Source: an uncultured Paracoccaceae bacterium (GTDB taxonomy: Bacteria > Pseudomonadota > Alphaproteobacteria > Rhodobacterales > Rhodobacteraceae). From it: a DNA stretch of 5,183 nt. The first letter of the stretch is position 1, and every line of letters starts with the position of its first letter. Under the pieces are notes generated by a model, which did not search any database, was not told where the DNA came from, and was given only the letters and a program-made list of their open reading frames with translations. The stretch lies in NCBI GenBank assembly GCA_937900975.1, contig CALCPC010000804.1, positions 1 through 5,183 on the forward strand, written 5' to 3'. Shown here one piece after another: positions 1-4,853 of the stretch. A program made the position numbers and the translations under genes.

Positions 1-1
1 G

Positions 2-1165
2 CCGGTCAAAAGCTATGCCCCAAAGCCAAAGCTAGAACCAACCCGGCCCACATCGGGCGTCCCGCGCCCCATGCAACCGCCGGAGAAAGCATCCACAGTG
101 CCCGAAAATGGCTCAGAAGCCGATCTTCCAGGCTCCCCGCTCGACCCTCGGTTTAAGTTTGACAGCTTCGTGGTCGGCAAGCCCAACGAACTGGCGCATG
201 CCGCGGCCAAGCGGGTGGCCGACGATGGCCCCGTGACCTTCAATCCCCTGTTTCTTTACGGCGGCGTCGGCCTTGGTAAAACCCACCTAATGCACGCCAT
301 TGCCTGGCACGTCCAAGAAACACGTCCTGAGGCGCGGGTTCTCTATCTTTCTGCTGAGCAATTTATGTACAGCTTCGTGCAAGCGTTGCGCTTTAAAGAC
401 ATGCACGGCTTTAAGCAACAATTTCGGTCCGTCGACGTCCTTATGATCGACGATGTACAATTTATTGCTGGCAAGGATTCCACGCAGGACGAATTCTTTC
501 ACACCTTTAATGCGCTTGTCGATCAGCGAAAGCAGATCGTGATTTCGGCCGACCGTGAGGCAGGGAAGATTGAGCGGATGGACGCGCGAATCATCTCGCG
601 CCTGCAATGCGGGCTGTCCGTGGACGTGCACCCTACGGATTTTGAGCTTCGCCTTGGCATTTTGCAGTCGAAGTCCGAAGTCCAGGCGCGGCTTCACCCG
701 GGTGTCGCCGTCGATCCGGGCATTTTCGATTTCCTAGCCCACCGCATCAGCTCAAACGTGCGGGTGTTGGAGGGGGCCTTGACCCGGCTTTACGCCTTCG
801 CGTCGCTGGTCGGACGCAAGATCAACATGGAGATGGTGCAAGAGTGTCTTTCAGACATCCTCCGCGCGTCCGAACGCAAAGTGACGATCGACGAGATTAT
901 GTTGAAAGTGGCCGAACACTATAACGTTCGCATGGCTGACATGCTGGGCCCCCGACGCGCCCGCTCTGTCGCGCGGCCACGCCAGATCGCCATGTATTTG
1001 GCCAAGACCCTGACGACCAAATCCTTGCCCGAAATCGGTCGCCGGTTTGGCGGCCGCGACCACACGACCGTCATCCATGCGGTTCGCAAGGTCGAGGAGC
1101 TTTCCTCCATCGACGCGCAAATCTCGGACGATCTTGAGTTTTTGCGCCGGATTCTTGAGGCCTAG
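2..1165 (+). CDS. dnaA: Chromosomal replication initiator protein DnaA, 5' end cut off by window edge
   Basis: DnaA is the AAA+ ATPase that binds DnaA boxes at oriC, melts the duplex and helps load the DnaB helicase; it also regulates transcription. The frame is open without a stop back to position 2, so the ATG at 71 is internal; 388 codons including the stop are visible and the N-terminal domain I (helicase/DnaA contacts) lies upstream. Counting from the Met at 71: a proline-rich linker runs to about residue 24. Domain III follows with Walker A GGVGLGKTH (64-72), Walker B VLMIDD (123-128), the box VII arginines R173 and R177 in DARIISR, and the sensor II motif NVRVLEG (229-235). Domain IV has the basic-loop region RRARSVARPRQ (295-305) and the DnaA signature GRDHTTVIHA (328-337). 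All key residues are present, so the protein should be functional. The ATPase core is noticeably poorer in GC than the downstream genes. dnaN follows after 138 nt. Identification is secure. Confidence 0.98.
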   Translation, partial: PVKSYAPKPKLEPTRPTSGVPRPMQPPEKASTVPENGSEADLPGSPLDPRFKFDSFVVGKPNELAHAAAKRVADDGPVTFNPLFLYGGVGLGKTHLMHAIAWHVQETRPEARVLYLSAEQFMYSFVQALRFKDMHGFKQQFRSVDVLMIDDVQFIAGKDSTQDEFFHTFNALVDQRKQIVISADREAGKIERMDARIISRLQCGLSVDVHPTDFELRLGILQSKSEVQARLHPGVAVDPGIFDFLAHRISSNVRVLEGALTRLYAFASLVGRKINMEMVQECLSDILRASERKVTIDEIMLKVAEHYNVRMADMLGPRRARSVARPRQIAMYLAKTLTTKSLPEIGRRFGGRDHTTVIHAVRKVEELSSIDAQISDDLEFLRRILEA

Positions 1166-1181
1166 CCCCGCAAAGCCTGTT

Positions 1182-1209
1182 TTGGCGATCAGTGGACGGT
1201 CGGTAAAGT
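1182..1209 (+). promoter_or_regulatory. Weak candidate promoter in the dnaA-dnaN spacer
   Basis: The 138-nt spacer between dnaA and dnaN (1166-1303) is long enough for a separate dnaN promoter. The best sigma70-like pair I see is TTGGCG (1182-1187) and TAAAGT (1204-1209), 16 nt apart, each matching four of six consensus bases. A second possible -10, TATACA (1219-1224), lacks a good partner upstream. I see no strong terminator after dnaA, so read-through from dnaA is also likely. This is a weak pattern match only. Confidence 0.2.
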
Positions 1210-1303
1210 GTTCCACCGTATACAACGCCTCTTTTGCCGTTGAATTCCTCTTTCGCTTCGATAGGCTCAGGCTCCGCGCCGCGAGACTTGGGGGACACAG
1301 GCC

Positions 1304-2419
1304 ATGAAGATCAGCATAGAGCGATCTGCGCTCCTCCGCGCGATGAGCCGGGCGCAGTCGGTGGTCGAACGGCGCAACACCATTCCGATCCTGGCCAATG
1401 TGCTGATCGCATCGGACGAGGACGCGATCAGCCTCAGGGCCACCGACCTGGACATCGAAGTGATCGACCGAACGCCCGCAATGGTGCTGCAGGCCGGCGC
1501 AGTGACCGTGGGGGCGCACACGCTGCACGATATCGTGCGCAAACTGCCCGATGGCGCGATGGTCGAACTGGCCGATGACCCCGCCGCCGGGCGGCTGCAC
1601 GTCCGTGCCGGGCGCGCGCAGTTCGCGCTGGCCACGCTGCCGCGCGAGGATTTTCCAGTGATGGCCAACAGCGCCTACGATTGTAACTTCGCCGTCGACG
1701 CGACGGTGCTTAAGCGGTTGTTCGACAAGTCGAAATTCGCGATCTCCACGGAAGAAACGCGCTATTACCTCAACGGCGTTTACCTGCATCTGGGCCAAGC
1801 GAGCGACGGCCAGACCCTGCGGGCCGTGGCGACCGACGGCCACCGGCTGGCCCGGATCGAAGCCACGTTGCCCGACGGGGCCGAAACGCTGCCCGGAGTG
1901 ATCGTGCCGCGTAAAACCGTGCTGGAGCTGGGAAAGATTTTGGAAGGCGACGCGCCGATCGCGGTTTCGGTATCCGAGACAAAGATCCGGTTTGCCACAC
2001 CGGATGTGACACTGACGTCGAAGGTCATCGACGGCTCGTTTCCCGATTATGCGCGGGTGATCCCCCAAAACAACGCAAAGCGGCTGGAGGTGGACGCCGC
2101 GGAGTTTGCCCGCGCGGTGGATCGGGTGGCGACAGTGTCGTCGGAACGCTCTCGGGCTGTGAAGCTCGCGCTTGACGAAGATCGGCTGGTGCTGTCGGTC
2201 AATGCGCCGGATAGCGGGAATGCCGAGGAAGAATTGGCGGTGGCCTATGGTGACGAAACGCTCGAAATTGGGTTCAATGCCAAGTATTTGCTGGAGATTG
2301 CCGACCAGGTTGATCGGGAAAACGCGGTTTTCTTGTTCAACTCTCCGGGTGATCCATCGCTGATGCGCGAGGGCAATGACGAAAGCGCGGTCTATGTTGT
2401 CATGCCGATGCGCGTCTGA
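1304..2419 (+). CDS. dnaN: DNA polymerase III beta subunit (sliding clamp)
   Basis: DnaN forms the ring-shaped homodimer that encircles DNA and tethers DNA polymerase III; it also recruits other polymerases, ligase, MutS/MutL and the Hda-type DnaA inactivation system. The product has 371 residues, the usual size for the family, made of three successive clamp folds (about 1-120, 128-250 and 251-371). Visible hallmarks are the opening MKISIERSALLRAM, the ATDGHRLA motif (176-183), VIDGSFPDY (241-249) and the C-terminal MPMRV (367-371), which forms part of the partner-binding pocket. The ATG at 1304 is preceded by a G-rich Shine-Dalgarno stretch, GGGGGA (1290-1295), eight nt upstream, which supports this start. 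The gene follows dnaA and precedes recF, as in many bacteria. Immediately after the stop, the DNA becomes extremely rich in inverted repeats. The long antisense frame over this gene is a codon-bias shadow. Confidence 0.98.
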   Translation: MKISIERSALLRAMSRAQSVVERRNTIPILANVLIASDEDAISLRATDLDIEVIDRTPAMVLQAGAVTVGAHTLHDIVRKLPDGAMVELADDPAAGRLHVRAGRAQFALATLPREDFPVMANSAYDCNFAVDATVLKRLFDKSKFAISTEETRYYLNGVYLHLGQASDGQTLRAVATDGHRLARIEATLPDGAETLPGVIVPRKTVLELGKILEGDAPIAVSVSETKIRFATPDVTLTSKVIDGSFPDYARVIPQNNAKRLEVDAAEFARAVDRVATVSSERSRAVKLALDEDRLVLSVNAPDSGNAEEELAVAYGDETLEIGFNAKYLLEIADQVDRENAVFLFNSPGDPSLMREGNDESAVYVVMPMRV

Positions 2420-2421
2420 CC

Positions 2422-2441
2422 GCGCTCTGCCGCAGGAGCGC
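2422..2441 (+). repeat. Hairpin directly after the dnaN stop codon
   Basis: Three nt after the dnaN TGA, GCGCT (2422-2426) pairs with AGCGC (2437-2441) and CTG (2427-2429) with CAG (2433-2435), giving an 8-bp stem with a CCG loop and one bulged G at 2436. No T-run follows, so it is not a classical intrinsic terminator. It could protect the dnaN mRNA 3' end or simply be an element of the repeat-rich spacer. The pairing is visible; the role is unknown. Confidence 0.5.
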
Positions 2442-2448
2442 TGGACGT

Positions 2449-2565
2449 GGGTCTGGGACGGTGTCGACGGCGCGTAAACGCGCCGTGCGCGCGGCTTGCC
2501 GCGCGCGTTCGGGCAAAGCCCGAACCGACACCTTGCGCCCCGCTCAAGCATAGCGCCTCAGACCC
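2449..2565 (+). repeat. Outer long-range stem enclosing the cloverleaf element
   Basis: GGGTCTG (2449-2455) is exactly complementary to CAGACCC (2559-2565). The pairing can extend inward by a G-T wobble (2456/2558) and a G-C pair (2457/2557), giving nine pairs that bracket the 73-nt element at 2460-2532. Between the two structures, 2458-2459 and 2533-2556 remain, the latter with only weak self-pairing. The 3' arm ends one base before a TTG in frame with recF and close to the recF ribosome binding site. The outer stem could therefore bring the whole structure next to the recF start. A single 7-bp match across about 100 nt in GC-rich DNA could also be chance. Confidence 0.4.
2460..2532 (+). repeat. 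Perfect cloverleaf-like inverted-repeat element between dnaN and recF
   Basis: The 73 nt can pair completely except for the loops. Closing stem: GGTGTCG (2460-2466) with CGACACC (2526-2532), 7 bp. Arm 1: ACGGCGCG (2467-2474) with CGCGCCGT (2479-2486), 8 bp, loop TAAA. Arm 2: GCGCGCGG (2487-2494) with CCGCGCGC (2499-2506), 8 bp, loop CTTG; in RNA this is a CUUG tetraloop closed by G-C, a known stable type. Arm 3: GTTCGGGC (2507-2514) with GCCCGAAC (2518-2525), 8 bp, loop AAA. The helices abut with no unpaired junction base, so 62 of 73 nt are paired without a mismatch. The complementary strand has the same architecture with arm order reversed. It lies wholly between dnaN and recF. It is not a tRNA: loops are 3-4 nt, and there is no anticodon loop or CCA end. 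It has no U-run for termination. Function is unknown; it may be a dispersed palindromic repeat or an RNA/DNA structural element. Confidence 0.85.
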
Positions 2566-2567
2566 TT

Positions 2568-2582
2568 GGGCGGGATCCCCGC
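2568..2582 (+). promoter_or_regulatory. recF ribosome binding site within a small hairpin
   Basis: The G-rich run from 2568 to 2575 (ending GGGA) is the only Shine-Dalgarno-like sequence before the recF ATG at 2584, with about 8 nt spacing. It decides in favour of that start over the in-frame TTG at 2566, which has no such sequence. GCGGG (2570-2574) is also complementary to CCCGC (2578-2582) with an ATC loop, so the ribosome binding site can be masked by a 5-bp GC hairpin. This would be expected to lower RecF translation. The pairing is seen; the effect is inferred. Confidence 0.45.
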
Positions 2583-2583
2583 G

Positions 2584-3684
2584 ATGAGCCTGGCCGTCAC
2601 GCGGCTTTCGCTGCGGTATTTCCGGTCCCACAAGGAGATGGATCTGCGCGCCCATCCCGGCCCTATCGCGGTGTTCGGACCGAACGGGGCGGGTAAAACC
2701 AACTTGATTGAGGCGCTTTCGCTGTTGTCACCCGGCCGGGGATTGCGGCGCGCAGCGCGCGAGGACTTTGCCCGTCAGCCCGAAAACATTGGCTGGAAGG
2801 TCAGCGCCACGCTCCAAGCAGGCGATACCCAGCATGATATCGCCTGCTGGGCTGAGCCGGGCAATCCACGCCTGACCGAGATTGACGGAAAATCGGCCAC
2901 CCAAACGGCGTTGAGCCGGATCGTGCGGATCCTGTGGCTGACCCCTGCCATGGACAGGCTTTGGCAGGGACCGGCGGCGGACCGGCGCCAGTTCCTTGAT
3001 CGTCTGACCATGAGTTTCGAGCCCGCCCATGCCGAAGCTGCAATCGCCTATGAGAAAGCGATGCGCGAACGCAACCGTTTGTTGCGCGACGGGATCCGCG
3101 ACGCGGGTTGGTTCGATGCCTTGGAGGCGCAATTGGCCGAAACCGGCAGCCGCATCGCCGCCAACCGCCGGATCGCCTGCGCCCTGCTTGAGGCCGCGCA
3201 AGCCGATGCCGCCACCGCTTTTCCAACGGCCCATCTTCGCATCGAAGAAACCGACACACCCCCCGAGGCCGACGCCGAAACACTGCGGCAAGCGCTAGGC
3301 GCGGGGCGCGCGCGCGATGCCGCCGCGGGCCGCACCCTTGTCGGACCGCACCGCGCCGATTTGGTCGCCACCTTCGCGGCCAAGGACACCCCGGCCCGCC
3401 TGTCATCGACCGGAGAGCAAAAGGCGTTGCTGATCTCGCTGGTTCTGGCCAATGCCCGCGCATTGGCGGCCGACTTTGGCGCGCCGCCGATCCTTCTTCT
3501 CGACGAAGTGGCGGCGCATCTTGATGCCGACAGACGCGCCGCGCTTTATGGGGAGGTGACAGCCTTGGGCGCGCAAACTTGGATGACGGGCACCGGCGCG
3601 GGCCTTTTTGAGGCACTTGGCGACGCCGCTTTGCGCTATGCGGTGCGGGAGGATGACGGCGTCTCTACGGTGCAGCCAGCCTAA
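2584..3684 (+). CDS. recF: DNA replication and repair protein RecF
   Basis: RecF is an SMC/Rad50-like ABC ATPase that acts with RecO and RecR to load RecA onto SSB-covered gaps and stalled forks. From the ATG at 2584 the protein has 366 residues, close to the usual 350-380. Motifs in order: Walker A GPNGAGKTN (32-40), the RecF-typical ADRRQFLDRL (132-141) in the arm region, GPHRADL (254-260), the ABC signature LSSTGEQK (273-280), and Walker B/D-loop ILLLDEVAAHLD (303-314) with catalytic E308. All ATPase residues are intact. The in-frame TTG at 2566 would add six residues but has no ribosome binding site, and family members usually begin close to the chosen Met. GC content is much higher than in dnaA. 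The gene sits 164 nt behind dnaN and is separated from it by a strongly structured spacer, suggesting that its expression is uncoupled from or attenuated relative to dnaN. Identification is secure; the start is likely. Confidence 0.97.
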   Translation: MSLAVTRLSLRYFRSHKEMDLRAHPGPIAVFGPNGAGKTNLIEALSLLSPGRGLRRAAREDFARQPENIGWKVSATLQAGDTQHDIACWAEPGNPRLTEIDGKSATQTALSRIVRILWLTPAMDRLWQGPAADRRQFLDRLTMSFEPAHAEAAIAYEKAMRERNRLLRDGIRDAGWFDALEAQLAETGSRIAANRRIACALLEAAQADAATAFPTAHLRIEETDTPPEADAETLRQALGAGRARDAAAGRTLVGPHRADLVATFAAKDTPARLSSTGEQKALLISLVLANARALAADFGAPPILLLDEVAAHLDADRRAALYGEVTALGAQTWMTGTGAGLFEALGDAALRYAVREDDGVSTVQPA

Positions 3685-3727
3685 CGCGTGCTGACTATCC
3701 CCGACTATCAGGCCCGCATCGCACGCG
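3685..3727 (+). repeat. Inverted repeat with a long loop just after recF
   Basis: CGCGTGC (3685-3691), directly after the recF TAA, is complementary to GCACGCG (3721-3727), leaving a 29-nt loop. The loop contains GACTATC twice (3693-3699 and 3703-3709) with a 10-nt period. The sequence after the stem is CTTAAAAC, not a T-run, so I do not call it an intrinsic terminator. It may be a 3'-end structure of the recF message, or chance in GC-rich DNA. Confidence 0.3.
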
Positions 3728-3891
3728 CTTAAAACGCCAGACCCGATCCCACGTGGTCCGATCCGAAGGCGCCATGCCGAAGGCCCGTTTCGGACGCCGG
3801 GGCGACGGTTCGTGGATGCAGCCCTTCTGTGTGCTTTTCGGTCAACGCCAGGCGATCACACTTTCAAAAATACCACCCAAAACCAGGGCTT

Positions 3892-3914
3892 TGCTGCTTC
3901 TCAAGCAGTGTTTT
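3892..3914 (+). terminator. Possible weak intrinsic terminator downstream of recF
   Basis: CTGCTT (3894-3899) pairs with AAGCAG (3903-3908) around a CTC loop; two G-T wobbles could lengthen the stem to 8 pairs. TGTTTT follows (3909-3914). The geometry fits an intrinsic terminator on the + strand, but the stem is short, has little GC, the T-run is interrupted, and it lies more than 200 nt beyond the recF stop. It could end recF-operon transcripts before the exporter gene. Confidence 0.3.
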
Positions 3915-4064
3915 CCAATCCTTTGTCACCGCGATACCAAGCCCGGCGGCCGCATTGGGATCTCAAGCCGCGCGCCGTGCCTTTGCTGCCGCAGTTTCGG
4001 CGCGCTGGGGGCGCCTTTCCAGCTCGGCGCTGGACATCCGCACGCGCGATCGGTTCTTGAGCCC

Positions 4065-4685
4065 ATGACCCTTACCGTTGGCGACCTTGCCCTTTATGCC
4101 GGGGCGCTTTTCATTCTTTTCCTGACACCGGGGCCGGTTTGGGTCGCGCTTTTGGCGCGCACGCTTTCGGGTGGCGTCCAGGCGGCTTGGCCGCTTGCCA
4201 TGGGCGTGGTGGTTGGCGATGTCCTGTGGCCGCTGTTGGCCATTCTTGGCGTCAGCGTCCTCGTTTCCATCTATGCGGATGTGCTGACGGTGCTGCGGCT
4301 TGCCGGCGCCGTTCTTTTTATCGCGATGGGACTTCTTTTGATCCGGCATAGGACGGCGAGCATCGCGGAAAACCCGCGCCTGACCGCGCCCGGGCTTTGG
4401 GCGGGCTTCAGCGCCGGTCTGCTTGTCATCCTCGGCAATCCTAAGGCGATTTTGTTCTACATGGGCCTGTTGCCGACATTCTTTGACCTCGGCGCTGTGA
4501 CCGCGGCTGACATCGCTGTTATTTGCGGCCTGTCGGCCTTGGTGCCGCTGCTTGGCAATCTTGCGCTTGCGGTGCTGGTCGGGCGGATCCGCGCCCTTTT
4601 GCAAAGCCCGCGGGCACTGGCGCGCACAAATCTGACGGCGGGAATACTTCTGATCGGCGTGGGCGTCTTCATCGGGTTATCCTGA
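4065..4685 (+). CDS. LysE/RhtB-family amino-acid exporter (inner membrane)
   Basis: Proteins of this family export amino acids such as lysine, threonine or homoserine lactone across the inner membrane by secondary transport; the substrate cannot be told from sequence. The 206 residues match the family length. The start is hydrophobic, with the N-terminal motif TPGP (21-24) in the first membrane helix, and the conserved GNPKA (124-128) begins a later one. Hydrophobic segments lie at about 8-30, 42-69, 73-93, 111-137, 147-173 and 189-206, giving the usual six-helix plan. The ATG at 4065 is chosen because the family begins a few residues before the first helix; the open frame further upstream, to 3753, reads as non-coding. 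No clear Shine-Dalgarno sequence precedes it (only TTGAGC nearby). The stop lies four nt before an exact DnaA box. Its place among replication genes looks incidental. Alternative name: LysE family translocator. Confidence 0.88.
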   Translation: MTLTVGDLALYAGALFILFLTPGPVWVALLARTLSGGVQAAWPLAMGVVVGDVLWPLLAILGVSVLVSIYADVLTVLRLAGAVLFIAMGLLLIRHRTASIAENPRLTAPGLWAGFSAGLLVILGNPKAILFYMGLLPTFFDLGAVTAADIAVICGLSALVPLLGNLALAVLVGRIRALLQSPRALARTNLTAGILLIGVGVFIGLS

Positions 4686-4688
4686 GGT

Positions 4689-4697
4689 TTATCCACA
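4689..4697 (+). promoter_or_regulatory. Exact DnaA box TTATCCACA
   Basis: TTATCCACA is the high-affinity DnaA-binding sequence known from E. coli and widely conserved. It lies four nt after the exporter stop codon and 110 nt upstream of the gyrB -35 box. I see no other exact copy in the window on either strand. A site in a non-coding spacer next to gyrB, in a dnaA-linked locus, is a reasonable functional candidate, either for gyrB regulation or as an outlying origin site. Confidence 0.65.
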
Positions 4698-4712
4698 GGC
4701 ACCCTCTGCAAA

Positions 4713-4739
4713 GACCGACCTGGCGAACGCGGCTCGGTC
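4713..4739 (+). repeat. Hairpin between DnaA box and AT-rich tract
   Basis: GACCGA (4713-4718) pairs with TCGGTC (4734-4739), with further partial pairing inside around a GC-gaac-GC core. It lies behind the exporter stop and could serve as its 3' end, but it is followed by A residues rather than T residues on the + strand, so intrinsic termination of + transcripts is not supported. On the - strand a short T-run follows, but no - strand gene is present to terminate. Confidence 0.35.
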
Positions 4740-4775
4740 AAAAACTTAATACCTTGGAAAACAACAATAAATATG
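4740..4775. other. AT-rich tract upstream of gyrB
   Basis: Only 8 of these 36 bases are G or C by my count, against well over half in the flanking genes. The tract follows the DnaA box and hairpin. It could be an upstream activating (UP-like) region for the gyrB promoter or an easily melted segment. I see no repeated 13-mers or TAG trios typical of an unwinding element. Confidence 0.4.
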
Positions 4776-4798
4776 CGCGAATCTGCGCGTGCTACAGC

Positions 4799-4827
4799 GT
4801 GACATTTCTGTCGTCAACGCATAGAAT
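4799..4827 (+). promoter_or_regulatory. Sigma70-type promoter of gyrB
   Basis: GTGACA (4799-4804) and TAGAAT (4822-4827) each match five of six bases of the vegetative -35 and -10 consensus and are exactly 17 nt apart. Initiation would fall near 4834, leaving a leader of about 20 nt that just includes the ribosome binding site. GACA-N4-TGTC (4801-4812) forms an inverted repeat across the -35, and a GAATC site (4824-4828) overlaps the -10. It is the best promoter match in the window. Confidence 0.6.
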
Positions 4828-4853
4828 CTCCCCTGAAAAAGGGAATGTTCAAC

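Larger units (their letters stand above)
3685..4064. other. 380-nt spacer between recF and the exporter gene, no convincing gene
   Basis: A + frame is open from 3753 into the exporter, but its first 104 codons (rich in Arg, Pro, Cys and Ser) resemble no protein family I know and would precede the exporter's hydrophobic start. Two other + frames of about 80 codons (from 3812 and 3829) also look like non-coding shadows. On the - strand a short open stretch (3864-3962) has no start codon and sits behind a stop. The spacer holds a long-loop inverted repeat at its left end, a repeated CCGAAGGC (3763-3770 and 3777-3784), a locally AT-rich patch near 3860-3885 and a small hairpin followed by T residues (3892-3914). 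A promoter for the exporter is expected here, but I find no pair of -35/-10 boxes I would trust. It may be a remnant of a lost gene. Confidence 0.5.

Noticed and set aside
90..98. DnaA-box-like GCATCCACA within dnaA
   Set aside because: It has two mismatches to TTATCCACA and lies inside coding sequence, so it is expected by chance.
71..1165. dnaA starting at the ATG at 71
   Set aside because: The frame is open to the window edge and the ATG lies in the middle of the linker. Starting here would lack domain I, which DnaA proteins have.
1192..1216. GTGGA/TCCAC inverted repeat in the dnaA-dnaN spacer
   Set aside because: The stem is only 5 bp with a 15-nt loop, within chance expectation and without further support.
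2460..2532. tRNA-like cloverleaf of 73 nt
   Set aside because: Length and three-arm shape recall a tRNA, but the arms are all 8 bp with 3-4 nt loops. There is no 7-nt anticodon loop, no D-loop or T-loop consensus, no variable region and no CCA end.
851..2551. Long - strand open frame of 566 codons opposite dnaA end and dnaN
   Set aside because: It is antisense to the highly conserved dnaN and the dnaA C-terminus, with Arg/His/Gly-rich sequence typical of a GC-rich shadow frame and no recognisable domain.
2566..2583. TTG start for recF at 2566
   Set aside because: There is no Shine-Dalgarno sequence before it, whereas the ATG at 2584 has one at proper spacing and fits the family N-terminus better.
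3753..4064. N-terminal extension of the exporter (start at 3753)
   Set aside because: The extra 104 residues look non-coding, and the family begins a few residues before the first membrane helix, matching the ATG at 4065.
3963..4604. - strand open frame of 213 codons opposite the exporter
   Set aside because: The product is Lys/Arg/Gln-rich without recognisable motifs and mirrors the hydrophobic codons of the real + strand membrane protein.
4845..4853. gyrB start at the in-frame ATG at 4845
   Set aside because: The AAGGGA ribosome binding site abuts this codon; spacing fits the ATG at 4854.
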